DNA from: Pelotomaculum propionicicum
GTDB lineage: Bacteria > Bacillota > Desulfotomaculia > Desulfotomaculales > Pelotomaculaceae
Assembly (NCBI RefSeq): GCF_004369225.1
Contig: NZ_QFFZ01000012.1
Span: 1 to 64,000 of the forward strand
DNA: 64,000 bases
Reading direction: 5' to 3'
Every line of letters begins with the position of its first letter. Position 1 is the first letter of the stretch. The position numbers and the translations under genes were made by a program. Positions 26,893 through 35,512 of this stretch are shown here, in pieces. The notes beneath the pieces were generated by a model that was not told where the DNA came from, did not search any database, and saw only the letters and a program-made list of their open reading frames with translations.

Positions 26893-27813
26893 TTAAGTAA
26901 TTTCCAGCATCCTCTCCAAACAGCGGATAGCCTGCTTTCTCACTTTTTCCGGAACTGAAACCCGCGGCTCCAGATTGATCAGAGCCTGGTGCACTTTTTC
27001 CAGTGTTGTTTTTTTCATGTTGGGACAGGCCAGTTTTTTGGACGCCATATAAAACTGTTTATCAGGACAGCGTTTCTTAAGCATATGAAGAATGCCCATC
27101 TCCGTGCCGACGATAAATTCACGGGCATCGTTTTCCACAGCAAAATTGATCATGCCCGCTGTGCTAGCTACTTTATCAGCCATGGCTACTACATCCGGGT
27201 GACATTCCGGGTGCACCATGACCAGAGCATCAGGATGTTCGGCTTTTGCTTTGAGGATATCTGCGGCAGTCAGCCCGTGGTGGGTGTTGCAGTATCCTTC
27301 CCATAAAATCATTTCCCTGCCGGTCCGGGTAAATATGTAATGCCCCAAATTCTTATCAGGCACAAATATAATCGGCTTATCCTTCGGCAGTGACGCCACA
27401 ACCTTAACAGCGTTGGCGGAAGTACAGGCTACATCACATTCAGCTTTAACTTCAGCGGAAGTGTTTACATAGCAGACCACAGTAGCGTCCGGGTACTCCT
27501 TTTTCTTTTGCTCCAGCTGCACCGCGTCGACCATGTCGGCCATCGGGCAGCCGGCGTGCTCATCCGGCAGTACCACAATCTTGCCGGGTGAAAGGATGGA
27601 AGCGCTCTCCGCCATGAAGTGGACTCCGCAAAAGATAATCACATCGGCGTCAGTCTCCGCAGCCTGTTGGGAAAGCCCAAGAGAGTCACCGATAAAGTCG
27701 GCCACCTCCTGAACTTCCGGCCTCTGGTAGAAATGAGCCAGGATAACCGCGTTGCGCTCCTTTTTTAACCTTTTAATCTCATCTGACAGCTGTTTTATCT
27801 TTTCTTGGTCCAT
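26893..27813 (-). CDS. nadA: Quinolinate synthase A, copy 2
   Basis: The 306-residue paralogue of the gene at 17167, with the same cluster Cys regions ([26 protein letters not shown]) and CTSANA. One extra Cys of copy 1 (CKQCP) is KRCP here, which leaves the cluster ligand intact. It starts 6 bp behind the nifS stop, as in block 1. Having two nadA and no nadB or nadC nearby suggests the pair was duplicated with its desulfurase. Confidence 0.95.
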   Translation of the reverse strand: MDQEKIKQLSDEIKRLKKERNAVILAHFYQRPEVQEVADFIGDSLGLSQQAAETDADVIIFCGVHFMAESASILSPGKIVVLPDEHAGCPMADMVDAVQLEQKKKEYPDATVVCYVNTSAEVKAECDVACTSANAVKVVASLPKDKPIIFVPDKNLGHYIFTRTGREMILWEGYCNTHHGLTAADILKAKAEHPDALVMVHPECHPDVVAMADKVASTAGMINFAVENDAREFIVGTEMGILHMLKKRCPDKQFYMASKKLACPNMKKTTLEKVHQALINLEPRVSVPEKVRKQAIRCLERMLEIT

Positions 27814-27819
27814 ATTATC

Positions 27820-28983
27820 TCAGTCCTTTAGCGGGGACATGTCCCGCAGTTTTTCCACAATCGGTCCCATAACGTCGAGGAAATAGTCCACGTCCTCTTC
27901 GGTGTTGTCCTTGCCCAGGGTCAGGCGCAGGGAGCCATGGGCATCTTCAGGGGGAACCCCCATGGCCAGCAGCACATGGGAAGGCTCCAGAGAGCCAGAG
28001 GTGCAGGCGGAGCCGGTAGAGGCGGCAATACCTTTCAGATCAAGGCTGAGCAGCATTGACTCCCCTTCAATATATTTGAAAAGGAAACTGGCGTGGTTCG
28101 GCAGCCGCATGGTAGGGTGGCCTGTCAGGCTAACATGCTCGATGCGGCTGGTTAACCCCTTGATCAGCTTGTCACGCAAAGATTTCAGCCTGGCGCTCTC
28201 CTGCACCAAATTAGCTGTAACCAGCTCTACCGCTTTGGCCAATCCCATTATCCCCGGGATGTTTTCCGTCCCTGCCCGGCGCAGGCGCTCCTGAGCGCCG
28301 CCGTGGAAAAGGCTCTGCTTCCAGCGGGTTCCCTTGCGGATGTACAGCGCGCCGACTCCCTTGGGACCGTATATCTTGTGTCCAGATATTGACAGCAGGT
28401 CACAGCCGATTTCATCTACCAGCACCGGGATTTTTCCAAAACTCTGGACCGCGTCGACGTGGAAGATAATCTTGCGCTCCCTGGCCAGCTTGCCTATTTC
28501 CGCCACCGGCATGATCGTGCCGACTTCGTTATTGGCGTGCATGATGCTGATCACAATGGTTTTGTCGGTAATCGCCGCAGCCACGTCAGCCACACTGACC
28601 ATACCGTAACGGTCCACAGGCAGAATGGTGATGTCAAAACCCTGCTTACCCAGGGCCTTTACCGTGTTGAGCACCGCGTGGTGTTCCACGGCGCTGGTAA
28701 TAATATGATTACCCTTGTTCCTGTTAGTATATGCGGCGCCGTGAATAGCCATATTGTCCGACTCCGTACCGCCGCTGGTGAAAACTATTTCCCCGCTGCC
28801 GGCGCCCAGAGCCTGTGCCAGCTTATCCCTGGCCTCCGCAATCTTTTTTTTAATCTGCAGCCCGTAATAATGCACGCTGGATGGATTGCCGAAATTTTCA
28901 CCGGTAAGATAGCGGTACATTTCCTCAGCTACAGCAGGGTGCACCGGTGTTGTCCCGCTGTGGTCAAAATATACTCTGCGCAC
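27820..28983 (-). CDS. Cysteine desulfurase, NifS type, copy 2
   Basis: The start is taken as GTG 28983 (GGGGG 7 nt upstream; VRRVYFDHSGTTPVHPA), giving 387 residues; an ATG at 29040 is poorer. PLP Lys lies in ISGHKIYGPKG, and the persulfide Cys in STGSACTSGSLEPSH. It is strongly similar to copy 1. It is preceded by a strong promoter with an inverted repeat. Possible acceptors: the Fe-S cluster of NadA, FdhD next door and the ThiF/GGG pair. Confidence 0.93.
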   Translation of the reverse strand: MRRVYFDHSGTTPVHPAVAEEMYRYLTGENFGNPSSVHYYGLQIKKKIAEARDKLAQALGAGSGEIVFTSGGTESDNMAIHGAAYTNRNKGNHIITSAVEHHAVLNTVKALGKQGFDITILPVDRYGMVSVADVAAAITDKTIVISIMHANNEVGTIMPVAEIGKLARERKIIFHVDAVQSFGKIPVLVDEIGCDLLSISGHKIYGPKGVGALYIRKGTRWKQSLFHGGAQERLRRAGTENIPGIMGLAKAVELVTANLVQESARLKSLRDKLIKGLTSRIEHVSLTGHPTMRLPNHASFLFKYIEGESMLLSLDLKGIAASTGSACTSGSLEPSHVLLAMGVPPEDAHGSLRLTLGKDNTEEDVDYFLDVMGPIVEKLRDMSPLKD

Positions 28984-29040
28984 TAAAATGCCCCCCTGAC
29001 ACACCAAACTAATAGATTTTCTTTCTTCTCTCTTAAACAT

Positions 29041-29097
29041 AGTGTTTTAATCGGAATTGCTTTTCTATAGCATATTAAAACACTCGGGATTTGTCAA
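29041..29097 (-). promoter_or_regulatory. Promoter and operator of nifS-nadA-cysK-cysE
   Basis: Minus-strand -35 TTGACA (29092-29097) and -10 TATGCT (29069-29074), spacer 17 bp. A perfect 11-bp inverted repeat (agtgttttaat at 29041-29051 and attaaaacact at 29074-29084) embraces the -10, a position where a bound repressor would block transcription. Confidence 0.75.
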
Positions 29098-29105
29098 TAA
29101 GCATT

Positions 29106-29918
29106 TTAGCCCGCGCCCTCAACCCGCTCATGGTGGGCGTACACGCTGAGCCTGCCCTCGCGGGCAAAGCCCACCACGCTGATCCCCAGCTGCTCCGCCA
29201 GCTTTACCGCGAGTTCAGTCGGGGCCGAACGGGACACAATCATAGGTATGCCCATCTTGGCTACTTTGATTAGTATTTCCGAAGAAATACGCCCACTGAA
29301 AACAAGTATTTTATCATTTAAAGCAATACCATCAAGAAAACACCTGCCGAATATCTTATCCACTGCGTTATGGCGGCCGATGTCCTCATAAAAACAGACT
29401 ACTTCAGTGCGGGTGCAGAGTGACGCGCTGTGGGCGCCGCCGGTTGTTCTGAACACCCCGGAAAGGTTTTCAAGCTGGTTGGACAGGTGAAAAATTTCCT
29501 TAGGTGTGATTCTGAGATCAGATTGGATGGGGGAAATTCCCCTGGTGTCGTTAATGAAGTAAAAAGAAGCGCGGCCACGGCCGCAGCAGGAGGTAACAAA
29601 GCGTTTCAGAAACATCTCCTGCGACTGGGACGCCCCTGCCGTCTCGACCCAGATCAGCCCGTCATCCTCGTTGATGGTAATATTCTTTAAATTGTCACGT
29701 CTTAGCAGAACACCCTCGGAACACAAAAAGCCCACAGCCAGCTCTTTAAGCTCACCTGGCGAACAGACCAGGGTTACAAACTCCACATCATTCAGGTAAA
29801 GAGTTACCGGCGTTTCCCTGACCAGGACGTCCTCACCCGCTGTAAAGCCATTTTTCCTGTAAAAGATTACTGGCAGATTAACGATTTTATCATTTTCTTC
29901 TGTCATACCCGATGCCAC
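29106..29918 (-). CDS. fdhD: Formate dehydrogenase accessory sulfurtransferase FdhD
   Basis: FdhD moves sulfur from a cysteine desulfurase to the Mo/W-bis-MGD cofactor of formate dehydrogenases. The 270-residue product has the family blocks LVCSPGELKELAVGFLCSEG, GGAHSASLC, EDIGRHNAVDK and FSGRISSEILIKVAKMGIP. The usual CxxC pair is replaced by SCCGRG, so only adjacent Cys remain, as in some clostridial FdhD. It lies between the Rrf2 regulator and nifS. No formate dehydrogenase is in the window; the Mo enzyme at 40.2-43.9 kb is a different class. Confidence 0.9.
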   Translation of the reverse strand: MASGMTEENDKIVNLPVIFYRKNGFTAGEDVLVRETPVTLYLNDVEFVTLVCSPGELKELAVGFLCSEGVLLRRDNLKNITINEDDGLIWVETAGASQSQEMFLKRFVTSCCGRGRASFYFINDTRGISPIQSDLRITPKEIFHLSNQLENLSGVFRTTGGAHSASLCTRTEVVCFYEDIGRHNAVDKIFGRCFLDGIALNDKILVFSGRISSEILIKVAKMGIPMIVSRSAPTELAVKLAEQLGISVVGFAREGRLSVYAHHERVEGAG

Positions 29919-29927
29919 CTTTATCTG

Positions 29928-30383
29928 TTAAATATAATACATGTTCGCTTCCCTGGACCGCCGCATCTTCTCCGCTTCCTGGCAAAGGTCCTCCAGTGTG
30001 GTCCCGTCAAGCACATCAGCCACTGAACTCCTGACCTTCTCCCAGAGTGCCCTGGTGACACAGATATCGGACCGTCCGCACATCTCGGGGTCTTCTTCAC
30101 TGACACAGCCCGTCGGGCCAAGCGGCCCCTCCAGGCACCTGATAATTTCACCAGTGCTAATTTTCTCCGGCGCCCTGCTCAGCAGGTACCCCCCCTGGGC
30201 TCCCCTCACACTGCGCACCAACCCCCCTTTGCGCAAGACGGTCATCATTTGTTCCAGATAACCTTCCGATATGCCCTGTTTTTCGGCTATCTGGAACAGA
30301 GGTGTAGGTTCACTCGGGTTGTAATTCTGCGCCAACTCTAACATAGCTCTGAGTCCGTACCTTGCTCTTGTAGAAAACTTCAA
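29928..30383 (-). CDS. Rrf2-family transcriptional regulator with three Cys (IscR/CymR-like)
   Basis: The start is TTG 30383 (GAGGGG 9 nt upstream). The 151-residue product has an N-terminal winged helix (MKFSTRARYGLRAMLELAQ, IAEKQGISEGYLEQ, GAQGGYLL) and a cluster-type Cys triad in GCVSEEDPEMCGRSDIC (C-x8-C-x5-C), as in cluster-binding IscR. It would sense Fe-S or cysteine status. It is the first gene of a run with fdhD and nifS. Candidate targets are the dyads before the sulfur genes and its own promoter. Confidence 0.9.
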   Translation of the reverse strand: MKFSTRARYGLRAMLELAQNYNPSEPTPLFQIAEKQGISEGYLEQMMTVLRKGGLVRSVRGAQGGYLLSRAPEKISTGEIIRCLEGPLGPTGCVSEEDPEMCGRSDICVTRALWEKVRSSVADVLDGTTLEDLCQEAEKMRRSREANMYYI

Positions 30384-30515
30384 ACCTGCAATCCCCTCTT
30401 TCCCCCAATATTTTATCCCGCAGGTCCTTCCGCTACCATGGAAAGACCAATTATCCTTTTAAACCCACCGCTTATTATGTTTACAATTCCTACTAACTTA
30501 ATATTATTTAAACAT

Positions 30516-30545
30516 AGTCTATCGTATCAAATTTGCATTTGTCAA
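30516..30545 (-). promoter_or_regulatory. Promoter of the Rrf2 regulator
   Basis: Minus-strand TTGACA (30540-30545) and TAGACT (30516-30521) with an 18-bp spacer. Just downstream ttaagttagtaggaatt is a candidate self-operator sharing the TACTAA core on the other strand. Confidence 0.55.
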
Positions 30546-30688
30546 GGAGTATCATCAGTGTTGTTTAGAAATTCAGCTAATGCCGGATACAATGTCTTTA
30601 AAACCAAACTGCTTTTTCCCGCTCCGCTTACCCCTGTAATGCAAGTAAGCACGCCTAATGGAAATGCCGCATCAATGTTCTTCAACTA
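30542..30688 (-). pseudogene. UvrA-like ATPase fragment (Walker A region)
   Basis: The minus strand encodes [20 protein letters not shown] followed by [16 protein letters not shown], the signature of the second ATPase domain of UvrA or a UvrA paralogue. It stops soon after. Only about 47 codons remain. Confidence 0.7.
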
Positions 30689-30689
30689 A

Positions 30690-30768
30690 ACGAACTAAAT
30701 AAAAGACTGGGGAATTTGGTTGAAGCCGGCGTTTCATATCTAACCCTTGACAGGTATGGGCAGGGATA
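30690..30768 (+). pseudogene. Second UvrA-like scrap on the opposite strand
   Basis: The plus strand encodes RLGNLVEAGVSYLTLDR, which is the UvrA block just before the LSGGE signature. It then turns into unrelated text. Together with the minus-strand fragment it marks a rearranged uvrA-like gene. Confidence 0.5.
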
Positions 30769-30874
30769 TTTTTCTCGTCTGAAACAAAAACTCATCCATC
30801 TGATTAAAGCCCTGCAGTGTTGCCAGTGCCGGCGGCAGCTCTGACTTCATCCACCCGCCACTCAGGCCATTCCT

Positions 30875-31087
30875 TCATAAAGCCCGGCACGCTGTAAGCC
30901 TTTGCCCGGTCCTCACATGGGATATACGGCTTAAAAAGTCATTTCCTTCATTCCATTCCAAAAATATTATCGCATGGCTGAACAGCTCCAAATACTTTAA
31001 TGCCGGACTGTAGTCCGGCATTATATGTGCAATAGTAAACTGTTCTCTTTTAATCAGTTTCCCGACAGGAAAAAGTTTATAACTCAA
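30875..31087 (-). pseudogene. Fragment of a TsaA/TrmO-like protein
   Basis: The 70-codon frame starts at a TTG (GGAG 11 nt upstream) and reads KLFPVGKLIKREQFTIAHI then PALKYLELFSHAIIFLEWNE. This looks like the start of a TsaA/TrmO beta-barrel (GLxxLExFSHxxVLxxW). It ends early at 30875. The identification rests on this one block; it is probably a truncated gene. Confidence 0.4.
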
Positions 31088-31167
31088 CCATGATTACGCT
31101 CCATTCTTTATTCCTTTCTGAAGAAAACCCTTCGTCCCGCTGTAACACCTGTAGTAAATTAAAAAAC

Positions 31168-32319
31168 TTAGCTTTTTTTAGCCTCGATTGTGACAACTAC
31201 CGAATTTTCCACACCGCCCCTGATAAACTTTATTTCAACCTGACTGCCGATAGCTGTCCCCTGCACCAGCTCGATCAGTTGATTGGGGTTGGTAACACCG
31301 TTGCCGTTATAACCGATGATCACATCACCCTGCCGCAAACCTGCGGTGTAGGCTGGGCCGCCTCTTACCACCGAGGCTACTATCGCCCCGTTAAGGTCAC
31401 TTAGCCCAAAATACTTTGCCGCCTCCTTGGTCACAGCCTGGAGGTAAACACCAATATAGGGATGATCAACACTTCCTTTGTTGACCAGGTCTTCAAAAAC
31501 AGCTTTAACAGTGCTGCTTGGTATGGCAAAGCCTATACCCTGGGCTTCTGCGTTGATAGCGGTGTTTATCCCTACGACCTCGCCCTTCAGGTTAAGCAGC
31601 GGCCCGCCGCTGTTGCCGGGGTTAATGGACGCGTCGGTCTGGAGCAGGTTTCTGTACTGCTTATCTTCTATGGTCATGGGGCGCCCCTTGGCGCTGATCA
31701 CTCCAACTGTGACGGTGTGGTCGAGCCCGTAAGGATTACCGATGGCCACGACCCAGTCTCCCACCCTTACACTGTCGGAATCACCCAGGGTCACGTAGGG
31801 CAACTCCTCCTCGGCGTCAATCTTAAGCACCGCCAAATCCAATTCGCTGTCCGCCCCCACCTTTCTGGCCGGGTACGGTTTCTCCCTGCTGGAAAGGGTC
31901 ACTTCAATCTCACTGACACCGCTGATAACATGCTCGTTGGTTAAGATATAGCCGTCAGGCGATACTATAAAACCGGAACCTAAACCGTGGCTCTCCTGCG
32001 GCTGCGTGGGGATGCTGTACTGGTTGCCAAAAAACTGCCTGAAAAACGGGTCGTTTAAGAACGGGTTGCTCTGGCTGACATTGCTTATGGTGGTAGTGTT
32101 GATTCTGACCACGGCAGGGCCGGCTCCTGCCACCATATTCGGAATCACATCGGGACCGAGTCCCGGCAGCGGCGCTGCCTGCACAACACCGTTATCCTCC
32201 GCCCAGCTGAGGTGGGGCAGACCAGGCCAGTTCCCGGCAAAGGCAACAGCAATCACAACCAGCACTCCCGCCAGGAAAGCGCCGAATATCTTTACCGCTG
32301 GTAACTTGAAGAGCCTCAT
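31168..32319 (-). CDS. HtrA/DegP-like serine protease with PDZ domain
   Basis: Membrane-anchored trypsin-like protease that degrades misfolded exported proteins. The ATG at 32319 (AAAGGAGGT upstream) gives 383 residues. One transmembrane segment (about 9-28) is followed by a protease domain with the triad H130 (LTNEHVISG), D161 (SELDLAVLK) and S236 (INPGNSGGPLL). A single C-terminal PDZ domain follows (GGPAYTAGLRQGDVIIGYNG at about 325-345). Layout matches bacillary HtrA/YyxA. The gene stands behind the corA unit and lies 96 bp from its end, with no clear co-transcription signal. Confidence 0.95.
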   Translation of the reverse strand: MRLFKLPAVKIFGAFLAGVLVVIAVAFAGNWPGLPHLSWAEDNGVVQAAPLPGLGPDVIPNMVAGAGPAVVRINTTTISNVSQSNPFLNDPFFRQFFGNQYSIPTQPQESHGLGSGFIVSPDGYILTNEHVISGVSEIEVTLSSREKPYPARKVGADSELDLAVLKIDAEEELPYVTLGDSDSVRVGDWVVAIGNPYGLDHTVTVGVISAKGRPMTIEDKQYRNLLQTDASINPGNSGGPLLNLKGEVVGINTAINAEAQGIGFAIPSSTVKAVFEDLVNKGSVDHPYIGVYLQAVTKEAAKYFGLSDLNGAIVASVVRGGPAYTAGLRQGDVIIGYNGNGVTNPNQLIELVQGTAIGSQVEIKFIRGGVENSVVVTIEAKKS

Positions 32320-32414
32320 CACAGAACCTCCTTTAAAGATTTCCCTACAACTAATTGTACTTAGATTTTCACTTAGAAAACTGAAAATTACATGAAAAAT
32401 GCTTTGTTTAATTT

Positions 32415-33392
32415 TTAAATCCATTTCAGTCTCTTGAACAACAAGAGCATAAGCCCGGTTACACCGGCAAGGATAACCGAGATTGCTAAAGTTGAAAAAC
32501 TCATTTCCTGGTAGGGCAGCGGCACGTTCATTCCAAAAAAGCCGGTCAAAAAGGTAAGGGGCATGAAAATTGTGGATATCACGGTCAGCACACGGATCGC
32601 TTCGTTGGTACGGGTGCTGATTAAAGAGTGGTAAGTGGTAAGGGAAGCGTCTACCAGGTCCCTGTACCCGTCCAGAGAGTCGGTAATCCTCTCCAGGTGG
32701 TCGACCAGGTCTAAAAAGTATGGCTTGATATCTTCCCTGATGTCAAAGTAAGGGTGCCCCCCGGCGTTGATACTGGTAAAGATCCTGCGCTGAGGTATCA
32801 CGGCCCGGCGGACAGTTAAAATGGTTCTTTTTAATGATAAGAATTCCTCGGTAATCTCTTTGCTGGGCTGACCGTATATTTCATCCTCCAGCTCGTCGAT
32901 ACGTATGCCAAGGCGGTCCATGATGGGGAAAATATCGTCCGTGTTGCCGTCGATGATCGCATAAAGGAAAAACTCCATTCCTTTATTTAAAAACTGAGGG
33001 CTTTTAAGGCTGATTTTCGCCAGTCGTCCCAGCACCGGCAGCGTTTGCCTGTGAACTGTGACCACAAAGTTCTGCCCCAGAAAAACGTTCAATTGTTCCA
33101 GCGCTATCTCTTCTTCGGAATCTTCATTGTACCTTATGGCGTGCATGGCAAAAAAGTAGTAGTCCTCATAATTATCAAGCTTGGCACGAGGGCTGAAGCT
33201 GAGGCAGTCCTCGACAGCCAGCGGGTGGAAATCAAAAATCTGTGCTACCCTTTTTATCTCCTGATCGGTGAAGTTAAATAAATCCACCCACAACACGTCT
33301 TCTTCGTGTTTCAGAAAACTGTCCTTTTCCTGCAGGTTGACATCGTGATACATTTTCCTTTCCAGGTGGCTGTAAAAGTAAGTCTTAATCAT
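32415..33392 (-). CDS. corA: CorA-type magnesium/divalent cation transporter
   Basis: A 325-residue protein from ATG 33392 (GGGGTG upstream; a GTG at 33401 is possible). A large N-terminal cytoplasmic part and coiled-coil stalk helix lead to two C-terminal transmembrane segments (about 265-320). Between them lies the selectivity motif GMN (FFGMNVPLPY). Such channels form pentamers. The leader carries an M-box, so expression falls at high magnesium, which supports Mg2+ as the natural substrate. Confidence 0.95.
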   Translation of the reverse strand: MIKTYFYSHLERKMYHDVNLQEKDSFLKHEEDVLWVDLFNFTDQEIKRVAQIFDFHPLAVEDCLSFSPRAKLDNYEDYYFFAMHAIRYNEDSEEEIALEQLNVFLGQNFVVTVHRQTLPVLGRLAKISLKSPQFLNKGMEFFLYAIIDGNTDDIFPIMDRLGIRIDELEDEIYGQPSKEITEEFLSLKRTILTVRRAVIPQRRIFTSINAGGHPYFDIREDIKPYFLDLVDHLERITDSLDGYRDLVDASLTTYHSLISTRTNEAIRVLTVISTIFMPLTFLTGFFGMNVPLPYQEMSFSTLAISVILAGVTGLMLLLFKRLKWI

Positions 33393-33473
33393 TCTAAACA
33401 CCCCAGACTGTCAAACAAGATAATAGAAATTAAATTCAAACACCCATCTTTTAGCTTGCCACAACAAAAAATA

Positions 33474-33499
33474 AAAAACCTTCCAAAAAGAAGGTTTTT
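33474..33499 (-). terminator. Regulated terminator of the M-box leader
   Basis: aaaaaccttc / gaaggttttt with a 6-nt loop, lying between the M-box and corA. It is the expression platform of the riboswitch. Confidence 0.85.
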
Positions 33500-33682
33500 C
33501 ACCCAATAATAACTACAACAAACCTTCTCCACTCGTAAAAGTTTTGACACGTACACAGCTAGGGAAATTCCCAGCCACATTAAGTAAAACCTTAAGCCGG
33601 CAGTACCTGTTAACCCGTAGGCGTCTCTCGACATTTCCGGGCAGTGGCATGTGTCTGTGTAGAAGCCTCACCTAACGAAGAA
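33500..33682 (-). promoter_or_regulatory. M-box (ykoK) magnesium riboswitch upstream of corA
   Basis: On the minus strand the conserved M-box segments occur in order: cgttaggtgaggc, ccactgcccggaaatgtcga, agacgcc, gggttaacaggt, gccgg, and ttacttaatgtggctgggaa. Mg2+ binding compacts this RNA and exposes the downstream terminator. It is about 110-290 nt before the corA start, the usual place. Confidence 0.92.
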
Positions 33683-34290
33683 ATTATTAATTTTATACAT
33701 TCAATATATAGAAAAAAAATCCGCTTGTCAATCAACCTGCCAGGCTGTCTATAAATTTAGATAATACAAAGTCCATAGTGTTGAAACAAGCATAAACCCA
33801 GAAGAAAAGAAAAGATGGCCAGGTGGTTCGGGTGCAGGCCGAAGCGCTTGGCCAGCAGCGTAAATTACCTGGCGGGCAGGGCACACAGCTTGCTAAGATA
33901 ATAGCTGTGACCGTAACTTGTTACCGCCTATATTTAACTCAGGTTTTCCTCCCTTGAAGATACCATAATTTTGTGACCTCATTGCCCTGTGTTACATATA
34001 TTTCTAACTATTATATACAAAGTGTTACAACTATTTACAATATAGACTAAAGTTTTACATACAACAATAAATTAAATATTCACTGGATTTCTTAAATTTT
34101 TTACAGGATTATATTATTTTTCATAGAATAGTTAAAGATTGCAAGAAAAAACTGCTATGTGCAAACTGTCAGCGCTTTTCAAATAATATTTTCAAGTATT
34201 ACTTATATTTACCTTTTCTGTCGGGATAATAATATAGTGTGTGCTACAGAAAAATAATATTAACTAACTTGCCGGGATAGGAGTAAAGAC
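33683..34290. other. AT-rich intergenic region
   Basis: It separates the divergent corA and nitronate monooxygenase genes. A GC-richer patch at about 33800-33900 encodes no intact protein. The promoters of the neighbouring genes must lie here but the consensus matches are poor. Confidence 0.4.
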
Positions 34291-35244
34291 ATGATGAAAT
34301 TTCCTTCACTAAAGATTGGCCGCCTGGTACCCCGCTATCCTATTATCCAGGGGGGAATGGCCCTGCGGGTTTCCACAGCACCGCTGGCCTCTGCCGTGGC
34401 CAACGCCGGCGGAATTGGTGTCATCGCCGCCACAGGCATGACCATTCAGGAACTAAAAGATGAAATCCGGGCAGCCCGCCGTTTCACTAAAGGCATCATC
34501 GGCATCAACATCATGTTTGCCGTGCGCCAGTTCGCCACTATGGTCCACACTGCCATAGAAGAAAAAATAGACGTTATCTTTACCGGCGCCGGTTTTTCCC
34601 GTGATATTTTCAAATGGGGCAGGGATGCCGGAGTGCCTATTGTCTCCATTGTATCTTCCGCGAAACTGGCCCGCATCGCTGAAAAACAAGGAGCGTCCGC
34701 TGTTGTTGCCGAAGGTATGGAGGCAGGCGGGCACCTGGGTACAAACCGCTCTATCGAGGAAATCTTGCCCGAAATAGTTTCCAGTGTAAAAATCCCGGTT
34801 ATCGCCGCAGGCGGCATAGTTGACGGAAGCGGTATCGCCAAGATGCTTAAACTGGGCGCCAGCGGGGTTCAGATGGCCACCCGTTTCGTCCTGAGCGTGG
34901 AGTGCGCTGTGGCTGACGCTTTTAAACAGATGTATTTAAAGGCTGCCGCTGATGACGTGGTGATTATCCCCAGCCCTGTGGGCATGCCCGGGCGGGCGCT
35001 GCGCAATCCCTTTGTGTCCAAAGTCCTGGGTGGAACGGCGGAAAAGCCCGTAGAATGCGACGGCTGCCTGAAAGACTGCTCCCGTCAGTACTGCATCATC
35101 AAGGCGCTGGAGTATTCACGCTCCGGCCGGGTAGACGACGGAGTCGTTTTTGCCGGTAAAAACGTACACAAGATCAAGGAAATCCTGCCGGTCCAAAAAA
35201 TCTTTGACAAGCTGGTTACAGAAGTTGAAGAAACACCCGATTAA
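34291..35244 (+). CDS. Nitronate monooxygenase / FabK-like FMN enzyme
   Basis: The 317-residue TIM-barrel flavoprotein starts at an ATG with AGGAG 7 nt upstream. Blocks: YPIIQGGMALRVSTAPLASAVANAGGIGVIAATG, VVAEGMEAGGHLG, IPVIAAGGIVDGSG and GASGVQMATRFV, the FMN phosphate-binding end of the nitronate monooxygenase family. A Cys-rich segment near the end (CDGCLKDCSRQYC) is found in the clostridial subgroup. In anaerobes these enzymes often serve as enoyl-ACP reductases or detoxify nitronates; which applies here cannot be decided. It is monocistronic with a good terminator. Confidence 0.9.
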   Translation: MMKFPSLKIGRLVPRYPIIQGGMALRVSTAPLASAVANAGGIGVIAATGMTIQELKDEIRAARRFTKGIIGINIMFAVRQFATMVHTAIEEKIDVIFTGAGFSRDIFKWGRDAGVPIVSIVSSAKLARIAEKQGASAVVAEGMEAGGHLGTNRSIEEILPEIVSSVKIPVIAAGGIVDGSGIAKMLKLGASGVQMATRFVLSVECAVADAFKQMYLKAAADDVVIIPSPVGMPGRALRNPFVSKVLGGTAEKPVECDGCLKDCSRQYCIIKALEYSRSGRVDDGVVFAGKNVHKIKEILPVQKIFDKLVTEVEETPD

Positions 35245-35250
35245 AAAGCT

Positions 35251-35289
35251 ATGGGGCTGACCCGAAGAGGAAAGCCCCATTAATTTTAT
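35251..35289 (+). terminator. Terminator of the nitronate monooxygenase gene
   Basis: atggggct / agccccat stem with a 14-nt loop followed by taatttta. Confidence 0.8.
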
Positions 35290-35512
35290 AGCTTTCCACA
35301 ATCCACCACACCCTAATGCTGTTGCTTCCCTTTTATAAATCAACCTTGGTTAAGATTATTTTAAAGATTGTTAAGAAAAATTTGTAAGATAATACTCTTA
35401 ATTTCAAAATATGACAATAATATAGATTATTTGACTTTATTTAAAGGATTTTTTTAATCCGCATCATAATATCCATATGGGCTGAAATTATATTTTAAGG
35501 GGTTAATAGAAA

